DNA of 64,000 nt from Enoplosus armatus (GCF_043641665.1 NC_092183.1:9794501-9858500); one strand, 5' to 3'; positions 47,368-59,234 are shown, counted from the stretch's first letter. The notes: generated by a model not told the origin, from the letters alone. A program made the numbers and translations.

Positions 47368-49720
47368 CTGCCTGCCGGTTACACTAATCGCTTAAACATG
47401 CAGTCCCTTAGTTGTCATGGAAACTGTTTTATTGTCATTTTATTGGAAAAAGTGGCCTTGAGCTGTATATTAGCTCGCTACATAACTATAACAAAATGCT
47501 TTCTCTGGACTTTTTTATGCATCTGTAATATTTGTGACAGCGTATTTTCGCCCTCTGTGGAACTGTAACAGAGACAACTGGCTTGACTTTTCTCACCTTA
47601 TTCACTTGTCATCATCATTTACACCTCATCGTCTTGCACTCCGTCTTGCTAATTCTTCTGTTATTGTTCAAAATCATCCTGATTAACCTTCCCCTCAACG
47701 CACCCTTCATTTCTGTCATCTTGTACCGTCTGCCTGCTTTCCACCTCCACTTATCCTCTCTTCACTTCTTTTTTCACTGTTTTTCTGAATCTCTACTTTT
47801 CTGACACATCTTCCAGTCTTTGTTTTCCTTTCTCAACCTTATTTCTATTCCTGAATCTCACATTGTATCTTCATCATCATGATCCTACACATTTCCTCTG
47901 TCACTTCATCAGTTCCTCCTCCTATCCTCCTTCCCACATACCTGCATCAGCTCCCTCTTTTCATCCTCCTTTTCCATTTCACTCCCTCCTCTTTCTAAAA
48001 CTTTTTGTTCTTTCTACAAAGTCTCTCAAAACTGTCATCCCCCCCTTCATTCTTCTCTACATCCTACCTTTCACTGCTTATTCCTCCCCTTTTCAGCATC
48101 ACCAGCAGCTTCTCCAGCTCAGCCACCTTGCCATACCGTTGACAAGCTCCCCACTCTGCATCCTAATGTTCTGCTCTCAACATTATCTCCTGTAGCATCG
48201 CCTCTATCTAAATGTTCAGTATGCACACCATGTCCAACTGGGGCTTTTGTCACAGGCTCTGTACATTATTGAAAGCGAGCAGATCACTAATTCATGTCAG
48301 CTGAGCCTTGTGGGGTTTGATTGGAGGTGGGTGGGTGCTTGTTGCTTCTTGAAGGCCTTTCATGTGGCGTGAACCATGCCTTAGCCATCACATCCCACAC
48401 TTCTGCTCCGTCCTCCCTCGTCTCCTCTGCTGTCTCCTCAATCCTCTCATTTCGCCTCACTCCGGCCTTGTTAATGGCCTCTTACTCTTTCTTATGTTTT
48501 GCTTCCTTGTTTCCTAACCTCTGTCGGTCTCCCATGATGTACCCTCTCTGTCTCTGGACAAACTCTAGCAACTGTTTAGAGATTTCTACTCACTCTAGTT
48601 CCTGCTGCACTCGCTTTCCATCTCTCCTCACTCCCTCCCTCATTCATTGATGTCTGATCTAATTGCTTTTGCTCTGACCCTGGGGACCCGGGCACAGTGT
48701 AACAAGCTCCCGGAGGATGCACTCTGCCTCGGCCTTCGTCGCTGCATCCCTGAATCGCTACTTTCTTTTTTTCCTGTTTCCTCAGCGACTCTCCTCAGTG
48801 CATTCATTTATTAGCAGCTCTAATGCCATAGCCCCAAGACACACATCATGATATTGTGATCCCACTGGCTTAACCGAATGTAATCTAAGGCTCGCCACAG
48901 CATAAGGTTGGGTCAGGAATGACTAATTGCGACTTTTACTATTTTCAAGAGGAGAATTCTTCTTATCCACATCATAGAGTGGGCCACAGTGAAAGGGAAA
49001 GACTGGACGATAGAATAAGAAAAAGGCAGGGAGAAAGAGAAAAATAAACAAAGGTGGGAGGACAATGAAGAGGTAGGAAAAGTACAGCCTGATAACATGG
49101 AGAGGCTCGCAGGGCCACTGCAACAGAAATTTAATAGAAAATGTGAAATATGAAGATGCAGCCCAGTGAACTAAAGCAGACAGGACAGTGCACATTTTAA
49201 CAGCTTTGGCTCAACTCAGAAATACGGATTTTAGAAATATGACACACATTTTAACTTTTCTCACACTAGCATTTTTTTCCTCCTTGATCCTACAGTGTGA
49301 TATGTCACACGTCAAGTCACATCCCCGAATTGCCACCTTAAATGAATCCTGGAGCAAAAACACACACACACAAGCTTACAAATCCTGTTTTGTTTGAGTG
49401 GAAATGTCGCTGTACTGAATTCCCCATTGATCTGCATCCTATTTTCACTCCTGTTTGCTAGATAGTGAGGATGTGGCATGAAAAAAAAAATATGAAAGAA
49501 AACAAGCTCAGATTCTCTCAACAAGTCCTCTCGCATCACGCTTGGCCTATGGCGAGATAAGCCGGCGGATAGTGAGTGAGTATGAGCAATGCATTTCAGA
49601 ATCAGAACCTAACACCAGAGCACCAGAACTCAATATTGTTCCCAGTTCAATGATAGAAGACAGCTCAACATTACAACTTTATTCCCACCTCTGCTTTCAC
49701 AATAATGCCAGAGCCGTACA

Positions 49721-49746
49721 GTGTGTGTGTGTGTGTGTGTGTGTGT
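49721..49746. repeat. (GT)13 microsatellite
   Basis: Pure GT run about 800 bp before the exon. Confidence 0.95.
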
Positions 49747-49940
49747 CTTTTTTGTCTCATAAATATTCATGATGGAATGCCAGCATAAAGATCAAAACAT
49801 TTTCTCCTGAAGGTTAATAGGTCAAATGCGTTGATCAAAATCTAGTTGTTGCACACACTCCTCTCATTAGAGGCATTTAAAGAGAATCATTTGATACAGA
49901 TACTCTGATCTTCCCCTCGGCCTTCCCCAGTGTATACACA

Positions 49941-49942
<2 letters not shown>

Positions 49943-49985
<43 letters not shown>

Positions 49986-49998
49986 TCTCACACTCTCT

Positions 49999-50047
<49 letters not shown>
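49943..50047 (+). repeat. Compound (CT)18-(CA)24 microsatellite upstream of the exon
   Basis: A CT array (49943-49979), a CACACTCTC spacer and a CA array (50000-50047). It ends about 500 bp before the fbxl17 exon. In RNA, CU-rich and CA-rich repeats are known binding sites for PTB and hnRNP L. Confidence 0.97.
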
Positions 50048-50049
<2 letters not shown>

Positions 50050-50310
50050 GAGGTCCTTTGGGCTCAGGCACGGGGCTGAATGCAGATATTTCTCTTTGAA
50101 GTGAGCAAACTTACTGTATATGTGTGTGTCCATGCACAGACACACTCACATGCACAAATACACACATACTCCTGCTGTGTTAGTGCATGCTTTTTTAATC
50201 AGATCAGGTGTTTAATTATTAATGTGTGTGTTAAAAGAAGCAGAGGCAGGATCTGTGAACAGTTATGACCCTGCAGCTGTACTGTTTAACCTTTACTGTG
50301 GAATATTCCC

Positions 50311-50312
<2 letters not shown>

Positions 50313-50362
<50 letters not shown>
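50313..50362 (+). repeat. (TG)25 microsatellite 180 bp upstream of the exon
   Basis: Uninterrupted TG run. In the pre-mRNA it is a UG repeat, a known binding site for TDP-43 and CELF proteins, and is complementary to the CA array at 50000-50047. Confidence 0.97.
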
Positions 50363-50364
<2 letters not shown>

Positions 50365-50521
50365 TGCGTGCAACAGAGGGAGTTTCAGAGGAAGAAAGCT
50401 GCTGTATGTGCACATGCATTTCAGTGTTTTTGAGACAGGTCAAAATTGCCTTCAAGCAAAAGTTGAGAAATGCAATACACAGAACACAGACGCCTCCGGT
50501 GACACTTTAAACATGGGCTCT

Positions 50522-50541
50522 TTCTCTCTGTCTCTCTGTAG
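50522..50541 (+). promoter_or_regulatory. fbxl17: 3' splice acceptor of the fbxl17 exon
   Basis: An almost pure pyrimidine run of TCT/CTG units ends in TGTAG, with AG at 50540-50541, directly before the conserved reading frame. The tract has no competing AG. A read-through frame across the boundary would supply the G of an AGG codon, and the exon keeps that final G as the third base of the split codon. This is a strong acceptor by the usual vertebrate consensus. Confidence 0.88.
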
Positions 50542-50618
50542 GTGTGTGGAAATCATCGCCAAGGAGGGGAGAAGTCTGAAGGAGCTCTACCTTGTGTCCT
50601 GTAAAATCACAGACCACG
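50542..50618 (+). CDS. fbxl17: Internal coding exon of F-box/LRR protein 17 (77 bp)
   Basis: The exon gives 25 complete codons plus one base at each end. The peptide starts CVEIIAKEG and continues RSLKELYLVSCKITDH. The LxxLxLxxCxxITD pattern is a cysteine-containing leucine-rich repeat of the FBXL/AMN1 type. From memory, vertebrate FBXL17 has CVEVIAKEGQNLKELYLVSCKITDY here, preceded by R and followed by A. The split codons fit: the first base is G, closing an R codon, and the last base is G, opening an A codon. FBXL17 is the substrate receptor of an SCF (SKP1-CUL1) ubiquitin ligase that removes aberrant BTB-domain dimers; its LRR solenoid contacts the BTB domain. At 77 bp, not a multiple of three, skipping this exon would shift the frame. 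The neighbouring exons are outside the window. Another FBXL paralogue is possible but less likely. Confidence 0.93.
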
Positions 50619-50624
50619 GTAGGA
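50619..50624 (+). promoter_or_regulatory. fbxl17: 5' splice donor of the fbxl17 exon
   Basis: The boundary reads ACG|GTAGGA. The GT and the G at +5 match the consensus; the G at +4 and A at +6 do not, so the donor is intermediate in strength. Conserved frame ends exactly here: the following residues (RILSITVPLL) do not resemble an LRR. Confidence 0.85.
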
Positions 50625-51304
50625 TACTTTCAATCACTGTCCCTTTGTTGCAGTCAACCTCCAACATTATTATCATAACCATTATTACCCACAGTCACTA
50701 CCATGATTCAGGACTCATTTGATTTTACGACTCACCCCTTTTGAGACTCGCAAACAGTAAAAATATTATTGAAAAGTTTCACACAGAATAAAGTAATGTT
50801 CGCTGGATCTCCTTGGTGCAGTTCATAGACGTTCATATTGTAGTTAGAAGTCTAACTTTAACTAGAATTTTAGTCGGCAGCAAAATATTTGGCATTGGGT
50901 TCTGCAGAATATTTGAGTCTTTTATCAGCTACAGTATAATGCACAGTTGGAGTGCTTCAGTACTGAAGCATCAAGAGTGCAATCCTGTCTAACACTGCCT
51001 GCATGAATTATTCGATTGTTTGTGTAGCAGTGTTTGTCTGTTTAGTTATTGCAATGCTGTTTTATGTGTGCGTGTGTGTTTGTGTATGTGTGCACCCTGC
51101 GACTTCCACACATGACAGCTACCAGCTGTGTAGCCAGCTACTGCTTTTGGGTGGCTCAAGAGGTACTCAATACAACACAATCTGAAGTTCTTGTTGTTGT
51201 CATGTATTTGATTTCCAATCATTGCAAAACAAAATACCCTCAATCAATGTGCTCAAAACGAAGCTTTAACTGGGATGACGTGTTTGCTTGAGTTTGATTG
51301 TTAA

Positions 51305-51735
51305 GGTAAGTTTAATTTAAATAAATCCTGTGTACTTTCAATAGTTAGGTGTTTGTGCCTGTTTTCTCTTTCCTTTCATATTATGTGAACTTGCCATTGT
51401 CTGAATGAATTGCCTTTTCAAAATTGCCTCATTCAAAACTGCACAAAGGGACGAATTAGATAAACTAACGGTTTTTTGCTTGTTTATCCCATGGAGTTTT
51501 CTTAAATCGGCTACTTAAGATGAGTTTATTTTACTTTTGAATGTAAAAAAATGAAGTAGCCTGTAATTTTGATAGTCAGATATTCCTGTTTTCCGCATAA
51601 GACAATATTGCATCAGTTGTTTGTTTTTTAACTAGCTATTTTCTGAATGATCAGCCTATTGGAAATTGCACAAAGGGACTACTGAGATAAGAGAAAACAA
51701 GCCTTCTGCTTGTTAGTCCCATGTGTTTTTTCGAG
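51305..51735 (+). repeat. Diverged tandem duplication, period about 227 bp
   Basis: TGCACAAAGGGAC occurs near 51440 and again near 51667, each followed by GATAA, then GCTTGTT and CCCATG(G/T). Preceding blocks also align (CCTGT..TTTCAATAGT with CCTGT..TTTTGATAGT; CCTGTTTTC; TCTGAATGA). The copies are roughly 51305-51520 and 51531-51735. The following part to 51840 ends ATACAGATGAACTTGACTT, resembling the 3' end of a fish retroelement, so the block may be transposon-derived. Confidence 0.65.
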
Positions 51736-54230
51736 AGCTTAGAGAGCTTAGGCTGGGTAGGGAGCTATTGTGTGAGCCTGCAAATCCCATTGAGACATTG
51801 TACGTGATATTGGGATATACAGATGAACTTGACTTAAGTTTAATGCTGAATTATACCCTTTCCATACAGGGACCAATGTATGATGTGAGCCAAATAGACC
51901 CACATATTAGTTAGCTTGATCATGTACATTCATATTCAGAGAGACTTGTTGAAACTAAAAGTTGTTTTGCTTTCCCAGTTGATGCACCCTCTCTGTCTCT
52001 CTCTTGCTGTCTTTTTTGCTTGTTTCAGTTTGGTTTGGTAATTATTTAAAAGTCTGCCAACTGAAACTTAATTTTCATCTATAAAAGAAACCCCCGTGCA
52101 CCAAAACCGGAGCAGTAGGGTATGAAAGGTATTCAACCCAGGTTATGAGCAGAGTCACGACGCCGTGTCAGATGATACACGTTGACCAAACCCTCAGGAA
52201 CAGTGATGTGAGGCAAATTTGGCGTAGTGGCCACACTACACAGTTAAAGCAGCGTGACGTGATGCACACTGCCCCAAAAATACTATATACACAATCATTA
52301 AAAAAGAAAAATCTGTCAAATGGTGAATACATTTTTCTGAGTGTCACAAATCCCCCAAAATGACTCTTTGTATCAGAATTTGATCCATTTGGTCAAATAA
52401 AATAAGTTTGGAAGAGTGGGGTCCAACAGGACATCAGCTGGCTTGGTCAGAGGAAGTCTCTAATGTGCCTGCTCTCAACTCGCTCGGCCGGAGAAGGAGT
52501 CTAGTGCAAGCCTGAAAATTGGTTTTGGCGTATGCGGCCAGTCAGCAACTGTCAAAGAAGTGAATTGGAACGCGGAATCCGTTTTTTCTAATGTTGACCT
52601 TTTCAGATTTATTGGCAAGCCCCATCACTATACTTGTCCGAATGGGGTATTAGACAGTTAGCAATTTACAGCTCCAGCTGCAGGCTACTTTTCTGTCATT
52701 GCTGACTACTATAAACTTTGGGGGACTCTAGAATACCCCTCAACTTTTTTCTGTAGTGGTTTTACTACGTGGTGACAACAGATATGGAAAAAAGGTTTAA
52801 TGCCAGGCACTAATTGTTTCCCCAACAAAGTTGTGATTATAACACGTGTGTTGCCACAGAGTGTAGACTCCAACACGAGCTGCAGTTTGCTGCTAACTTC
52901 TGTGAGTCACAGTGACAATAATCACCCTGACCTCTCTGAACCTTAACTGTGTGTGAGTGTGTGTCAAATGTTTCGTGGGCGTGTGTCTACTGGTGTTTGA
53001 TTAATGACTCCAAGATCACAATAGTACATTAAACCAGGAATGCACACAACCACCCCTCCTCTCTCTGTGTGTGCCTTTCTAATCATTTTGACCAAGATGA
53101 ATTGGTGATATCTGATCTTCTTCCTTCACTAATGACCCCTCTGGCCCCCTTTGGCTGATGATGGGATCTGTGTGTATTGATGTGTGTGGGTACGTGTATG
53201 TCCTTCCAGGATAGAGATGCCTGTTGTTGGAGCTCTGCGCTCTAACAAAATGATTGGTGGATTTCCTGCTTCGGTCTCCGATAAATTAAATAACAGAAAT
53301 GAGATTTTACATCAGCCAAGCTGGCCCCCGTTTTTTCCGCCCATCTCCTGTGCTAATTATTTTTATTAATGGCCTCTCTGAGTGCATTTGAGATGTCCAC
53401 AAGCCTCTTACGTTTGAGTGTTCTGTTTTTTCCTCCCAGCTTTCGCTTCCTGTGTGATTTTATAGGAGCTTTGAGGACAGACAGAGAGAGACATAAAGAC
53501 AGGTTTAGATGACAGAAAGAGGGAGCTAGGCAACATGTAATTTTACTCCCAGTGCAGATGGCTTTAGAGATTATTTTGTGAGGAAGAGGAAACAAATGGA
53601 AAAAGCGAGGATAGAGCTTTTCTGGCGTAATGATCTTACTGAAAGCCCTATTAGTGCAGTTAGTGCATTCATCAAAGAATGTGAAAAGTAATTATCTTAA
53701 ATAATTTTTTGGTTGTTTTGAAGGCAGTATAGACTTCTTAAACACCTGGATTCTTTTATTCACATGTCTCATGAGATTTATGCATTTCAGAAGCTGTTTT
53801 TTCACACCTGTAACTAATGATTGATGATGAATAATGGTCATGTTACTGAAAGATTTTGTTAAACCTCTAAAAACATTCTGTCCAGGTTTCCTCATTCTGC
53901 ACTCTGTTTTCTTTGTGCTACTTCATCTTTTTGTACATGTTGTGTTTGCTAACTTTTCAGGCATGTTTTGTTGGTCTTTTCAAACGTTATTAACACCCTC
54001 CACATACACAAGTTCACATGCACACACATGTGTATTAACACTGTAAAATGTGTCCATAAAACCAATCAATGAAGAGGCAGAAATTTTAAGGTACAGTGCA
54101 TTCCTACTAAAAATAAGAAAAGTGAGCAAACTGTAATTTTGAAGATCAATAAACTTAAACTTAAAGATCTTAAACTACAACATTGGTTAAAAAAATTTAG
54201 TTAATAAATTAATTGACATTTTAACTATAT

Positions 54231-54440
54231 AGTTAGACTTAGACTTAGACTTTTATTAATCTCACAGCGGGGAAATTTACACGTCACAGCAGCAAAGACA
54301 GAAAGGTGCAGAAACACACAGCAGACAAGCACAAATAATAAATACAGGTATAAAAAATATGGGAGACAAAAATATATACACGGAAAATATAAAGAATGTA
54401 CAAATTGTGTAGATTTATGTGCAGTCGATATTGATATTTC
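54231..54440 (-). mobile_element. LINE 3' end (Rex1-like) with AAGTCT tail
   Basis: Read on the minus strand, AAATTTCCCCGCTGTGAGATT is followed by AATAAAAGTCTAAGTCTAAGTC. Many fish LINEs of the Rex1/Babar group end in AATTTCCCC..GGGATnAATAAA with a short tandem tail, which this matches. No coding part remains, so it is a 5'-truncated insertion of the usual LINE kind. The family name is from recall. Confidence 0.6.
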
Positions 54441-57400
54441 TAACTATTGACTCTACAGAAGTGTGGTCATCTCATCAGACACTAAGAGAAGTCTGTAGTT
54501 CTTGGACTCCAAAAACAGTGAATCCATATGGAATACATTTAGTATTTCCCTGGTGCCCAAGGTTGTTTAGATAATACAACTCAAATTTTCACATGGGGGC
54601 CCTCCAGCTGCAGGCCTTTGAGCAATTTCAAGTTTTGACCCTTTGTGTAAGGACCCCTAATCTACAGAGTGTCCACTTATCACTGCCACTTCCAGGGCTG
54701 CAAAGACACTTTCCAACACATTCAGCAATTATATATTTAAATGGCCTGTTACAGTGGTTAAAGTGGCGGGAGTCTGAGTTGGAGATGTTGGGGTCTAGAA
54801 ACGGATTGAGTCTGTTGTTGATTTTGTAAAAATCCAAACTCCCACGTGACATGCTTATCTCTTTTTAAAAAGGTCAAAGTAAAGAAAAACAGGCCTCTCC
54901 AAATCTCATGTGATAGAGGGGTCAATTGAAGTAGTTTGAGATAATGCTAAGGAAGTTGTGATAAAGGAAATAACATTTAAAAACAATATATATTTGCCTT
55001 CTTTTCCAGTACCTGAGAAGATACCATGCAGTGAGTGACTCACCATAAAGTGACAAAGCTACTTGAAAGTCACAGGAGACCACACTTCCCCCCCCTTTTT
55101 AAACTATTCACATATGTATAACAAAATAAAATGGAGGACCACCTAAGTTCCTTATTCCCATAGGCATCCAGACATGTCTCAGTTTGCCCATCTCTCCAGC
55201 AGAAATAAAAGTGCCACTATAACATTGGTTTGAAAGCTGACCCTGATGAGAAACCCTACTCAGCCTCGCTCCCAGTGCTAATCAGATCTCTACACCGCCA
55301 CTGTCATCCTCGCTGACGGACCCTACACAGGCGGTGGCCCATACTGTATCTTCAACACACCTGGAGAGACAGTGATACCTCCTTGTCTCCACTCACTCTC
55401 GCACTCATTGTCTCTATACGTCTTTTGTTCTTACGTGTGTGTTTCGCATTCGTAAGCAGCCATTTGCGTGTCTGCACTGCGAGTATGTACATCTACCTGC
55501 GCTTATCTTGTCCCTTGTAGCCCACCTGCTTTATCCGTAGACAAAAAGAAAGACCTTGGCACCTCCGTCCTTTACATATGGTAATTCTCCTCTTTCACCC
55601 GCACGCCTCCCCACAATCACTTACCTTGTCAGCCATGGCCTCCTATGTACATCTGTGCGAATACAAGATCGAGTGAGACACCTGTGGGAGACTCAGAGTC
55701 AGAGGGAAGAAAAGGAACACCTTTGGTCTGCTTTTAGAGGACTTCAAGAAGAGCAGCTATAGAGTTGCGAAGTGGGAGGGATTATTTGAGGCTACCAGGC
55801 TGTTGGAAGTCAAAGTCCTATTAATTTTTTTGCAAAGACAGTGCATTTTGGCCACTTCCATGTCTTAGACCTGCTGAATCATCAGTACAGAATATGACCA
55901 CTTTCAAACGACAACAACAAACAAACAAACAACAAATTCTGTACTGATTCTGAGCTGTTGTTCTGTACTATAGTATAGTATGTATTCTGTAATATAGTTA
56001 AATCATCCAGGTGACTCTTGTGGTTCCATGTCGCAGACCATTGAGGATAAAATTAATGGCAGCACTGGAATTAAAAGTGGGAAAAATACTTCCTGAACTT
56101 CCTCGTACTTAATAAAAAATCTTGACAATGACAGCCCATCTTCCAGACTGTTGTGATTGTGTTGTGTTGTTGTATAAGAAGGACTGAGCTTCTCAGATTG
56201 GGCATTTCATTGTCATGTCCATCTGTATTTACCCTTCTGTCAGCTTGTGAGATTATTGTTGTCATTCAATTTTTAGTGTCTTATTCTCTTATTTGATCAC
56301 CCCCTTCGTCGCTCTCACATAGTTAACGTTCATCTACATTTTCCCTCTTTTTTATTTTCCTCCCCTGCTATGAACCCTGTTCCAACACCAAACCCCTTCC
56401 TCCTCTCTTTTCCCCTCTCATCCCTCTTTCCATTCATCTTTCAGCTCTCACTTTCATCTGAGGCGCTTTACTCTAAATGTACTGAACGTTGATAGATGGG
56501 GCTTCCCTGGCCCTCCCCTCAAGAATGAAGTATGGCTGTATGCGTGCGTCTTTACTGATGTGTGCGTATTTGTGTGACTCTGTGCTTGTTTACATGCCTT
56601 TGTGTGAGCCTTTGTATACTTAAACAGGTTTCCCTTGCTGCTGGGGAAATTTTGAAACTCACTCCCCAGAGCATCACAGTGCTTTTTACAAGGTGAAGTT
56701 ACTTAGCATAAAAGCAGCTGAAAAAGCATGGCAACCATCTTATGGAAAATGAAAATAACATGTGATTGTTGTGCTTCCATATACAGTTTGATGAGGCCAT
56801 TAAGGTCAAGAGCTACTGTGCTAACTTTTAACCTTAAGCCAGTATTCACTTTTTATTTTTCTGCGCTATTTGTGGGATTGATGCACATGTCAAACCCTTA
56901 AGCCCAATATGCATCTCTTGCATGGCTTGGTGCCCTTTTTAAAATGTCACACAATATTGGAAAGCACTGCAATAAAGAAAAGTGAGGAGGTGGAGAGAGG
57001 ATCAGTTATTGTATTTACACATGGCGTGATCAAACCTCATAGCAGTAACGATGTAAAAGGCTGTAGCTTTGTTGCGCTGGCTGTTCTGAAACTCTACATC
57101 AACTTCCATCCCTTTCTGTCGTCTCTCATTTCATCTCTACTTCTCTTTGTGTGTTTTCCCTCCATCCTGTTTGTTGACTAAGCTGTTATTCACCACCTAC
57201 AGTCTAAGTGCTGTGAAACATAATGTGATGTAAACTTAGATAGTGTAATAGCTTGTTTGCTCCTCTCTGTCTGGCATTCAGTAGGTAAATAATGTGACTC
57301 TTAAAGCAGTCGATTAAAATGCACAGACTGGTACAGCAGATTTATGTGGGCTGCAAAGGCCAGCAAGTCAGTAGACAATCTTTGTCTGTCTGTATCACCA

Positions 57401-57719
57401 CTGTGAGTGTGGTTGTGTGTGTATACATGCTTTCTTGGTTTGCAGTTTAGTGTGAGCCAGTCTGTTAATGTTCATGGCCATTAGTATACAGTAGTGTTTT
57501 TAATGTGTTTTAATAGTTGTTTTTTTAATACGTTTTTAATAGTCTTCAGTCTGGCAAAGACAAGTCTTCTAGGTTTGTTTGAATCCAATTTAAGGACCAG
57601 GAGAGGCTGAATTGAGTCACTCAATTAGACTTAGAGTAAAATATCATCAATTTTGCTCAATGTTCAGTGAATATCAGCATATTATCGGGTTAAGTCTTTG
57701 AGGTCCTCGGTCTTGGAAA

Positions 57720-57960
57720 GTTCAATCAATTTTTATTCACCTGGCGACTTAAATGTTGAAGAGGGCAACCATCACAACACAACTTGACAGGAGGACTACC
57801 CAGGCGCGATCCTTTTGACATCAGTCCCATTAAGCGTGAAACACTGGAACCCAAGGAAGCCAAGCCCATAGGCCAACTCCCATGACCCTTTTCCATATCA
57901 CGCCAAGACCCTAAAAACCATTGGAGCAGTAGTACACAGAAATAGCACCTATGAGGAAGA
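57720..57960 (-). mobile_element. Retroelement-like 3' end
   Basis: On the minus strand the segment ends GGTGAATAAAAATTGATTGAAC, a polyadenylation-type hexamer with a TTGA-like tail, as in 3' ends of fish LINE-like elements. The 109-residue minus frame over it (containing KGHGSWPMGLASLGSS) matches no domain I know. It could alternatively be the 3' end of a retrocopied transcript. Confidence 0.35.
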
Positions 57961-58228
57961 TTCATAAGCTGTGTGTTTTCTCCTTGAGGGGCAGGAGAGA
58001 CGGTGGGACGGAGAGAGTGAACAGAGAACGTATGTTGCAGAGTGCTACTGGACACAGTGAGGGCAAAGACTCATAAAGTGGGTTATTATCTCTGCAAATC
58101 AATGAGAGTGCCTGAGCCGCGGGGAAAACAACCAATATTATACCAATCCCAGAGCTGGACTTCAGTACTACTGCAAGACCACTTGGATGCTGAAGCATGG
58201 GGGGTGCTAATATTTGCTCTGTTATCAA

Positions 58229-58485
58229 GGGCTGCAACTAACCATTAATTTCAGTATTAATTCATCTACCTATTATTTTCTTGATTGACAAATTAATCAT
58301 TTAATCTACAATTTCCCAAGGTGATGGCTTCAGATGTCTTGTTTTATCCAACCAACAGTCCAGAAACCAAAGATATTCAATTTACAATGATTTAAAAAAG
58401 AGAAAAGCAGCGAATTTTGCAAGACTGAAACCACAGAATGACTGAAACAATTAATTGGTTGTCGATCAATTGACTTACAGTCTTG
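58229..58485 (+). mobile_element. Palindromic-end MITE-like teleost repeat
   Basis: It starts GGGCTGCAACTAACCATTAA, has ATTATTTTCTTGATTGACAA, then TCTTGTTTTATCCAACCAAC and CCAAAGATATTCAATTTACA, and ends TTAATTGGTTGTCGATCAAT. These blocks occur in this order in a very abundant fish repeat with GCTGCAACTAATCGATTAAT at one end and its complement at the other. The right terminal GCAGC is lost here. There is no coding capacity. Confidence 0.75.
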
Positions 58486-58737
58486 TCAGCTAAGTTTAAC
58501 TAAATGCGAGTAACCATACATGAAACACTTATTAAAACAATTAATTTCCTTTTCTTGCAATTCATATTTTCTTTCTTCTTCAGTATTATGTTTAAAAATG
58601 CAATAAGTAAAACCCTAAAAGTAAGTAAAGAATGTTTCTATATAAAAAAAATAAAGAAGTTTGCTTTTGGCTTCAGCCATGGAAACTGCACAGCAGCCTT
58701 TCTGTAGGGAATAAGAAGGATGACCGTTTTCCCACCA

Positions 58738-58882
58738 TTTGCAAGTTTGGAAAGTTCATTAGATGATATACAGGAAAGCTGAGAGGGTGACGGGTAGGGA
58801 GGGAGCAGAAACGGCTCGAGAGGCTGGACTTGAACCTCCACAGAGGGAAGGCATTTAACTAGATGACCGCTGCTCAAGTGCA
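58738..58882 (-). mobile_element. tRNA-derived SINE, degraded
   Basis: On the minus strand GAGCAGCGGTCATCTAGTTA gives a weak A box. A strong B box (GGTTCAAGTCC, 58826-58836) follows at the expected spacing. The body then reads CTCCCTCCCTACCCGTCACC and CTTTCCTGTATATCATCTAA, the same TCTCTC/TTTCCTGT layout as the copy at 41787-41952. It is antisense to the host gene. Confidence 0.65.
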
Positions 58883-59202
58883 TAAGTACACTTCCATAGG
58901 GTTTCGATCTACAGATTCTTCATAGTGTGTAGTTGAGTATATAAATTGAGATTTCCATTTCCTTACATCAGCCTGTGGTGGTATTTGCAGATTGGGGAGC
59001 AGCGCAAAGAGGCTGAAATTGAATTAGTTTCCATATATTGTCCTCTCCTCCTCTTTCTCCTGCTAAGCCCTGTGGTCTATCCACTGTTTGCCTTATGGGG
59101 GAGAAAAGTGAGGGGGGCTTAAGCTGTGAAGGCTGGGGCTTACGCTGTCTACCATCTTACTGGTCACACACAAACACACTAACTCTCTCTCTCACCAACC
59201 AC

Positions 59203-59234
<32 letters not shown>

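Larger units (their letters stand above)
43310..49720. other. Gene-free intronic DNA
   Basis: No exon recognised. 44.03-44.7 kb is AT-rich and may be an old repeat, but I could not place it. The 47.57-48.65 kb part is pyrimidine-rich, which explains several spurious Ser/Leu/Phe frames. A perfect RFX-type X-box lies at 47411-47424. Short CA and CT arrays are listed separately. Confidence 0.5.
1..50541 (+). other. fbxl17: Inferred intron upstream of the fbxl17 LRR exon (partial)
   Basis: No segment of this 50.5-kb stretch reads as a recognisable protein. The longest open frames are either translated CA/TG arrays (such as the 200-residue minus frame at 1192-1794) or lack any domain. Because the only recognisable exon is an internal one on the plus strand, the stretch is inferred to be intronic. 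fbxl17 is known to be a very long gene with large introns in vertebrates. I looked for other fbxl17 LRR segments and for the F-box and saw none, but exons under about 60 residues in unfamiliar sequence could be missed. It could in principle also contain nested non-coding genes. Repeats inside it are listed separately. Confidence 0.7.

Noticed and set aside
50222..50722. 166-residue continuous frame through the fbxl17 exon as a single gene
   Set aside because: Only the 25 codons between the splice sites match FBXL17; the rest is TG repeat and intron read-through.
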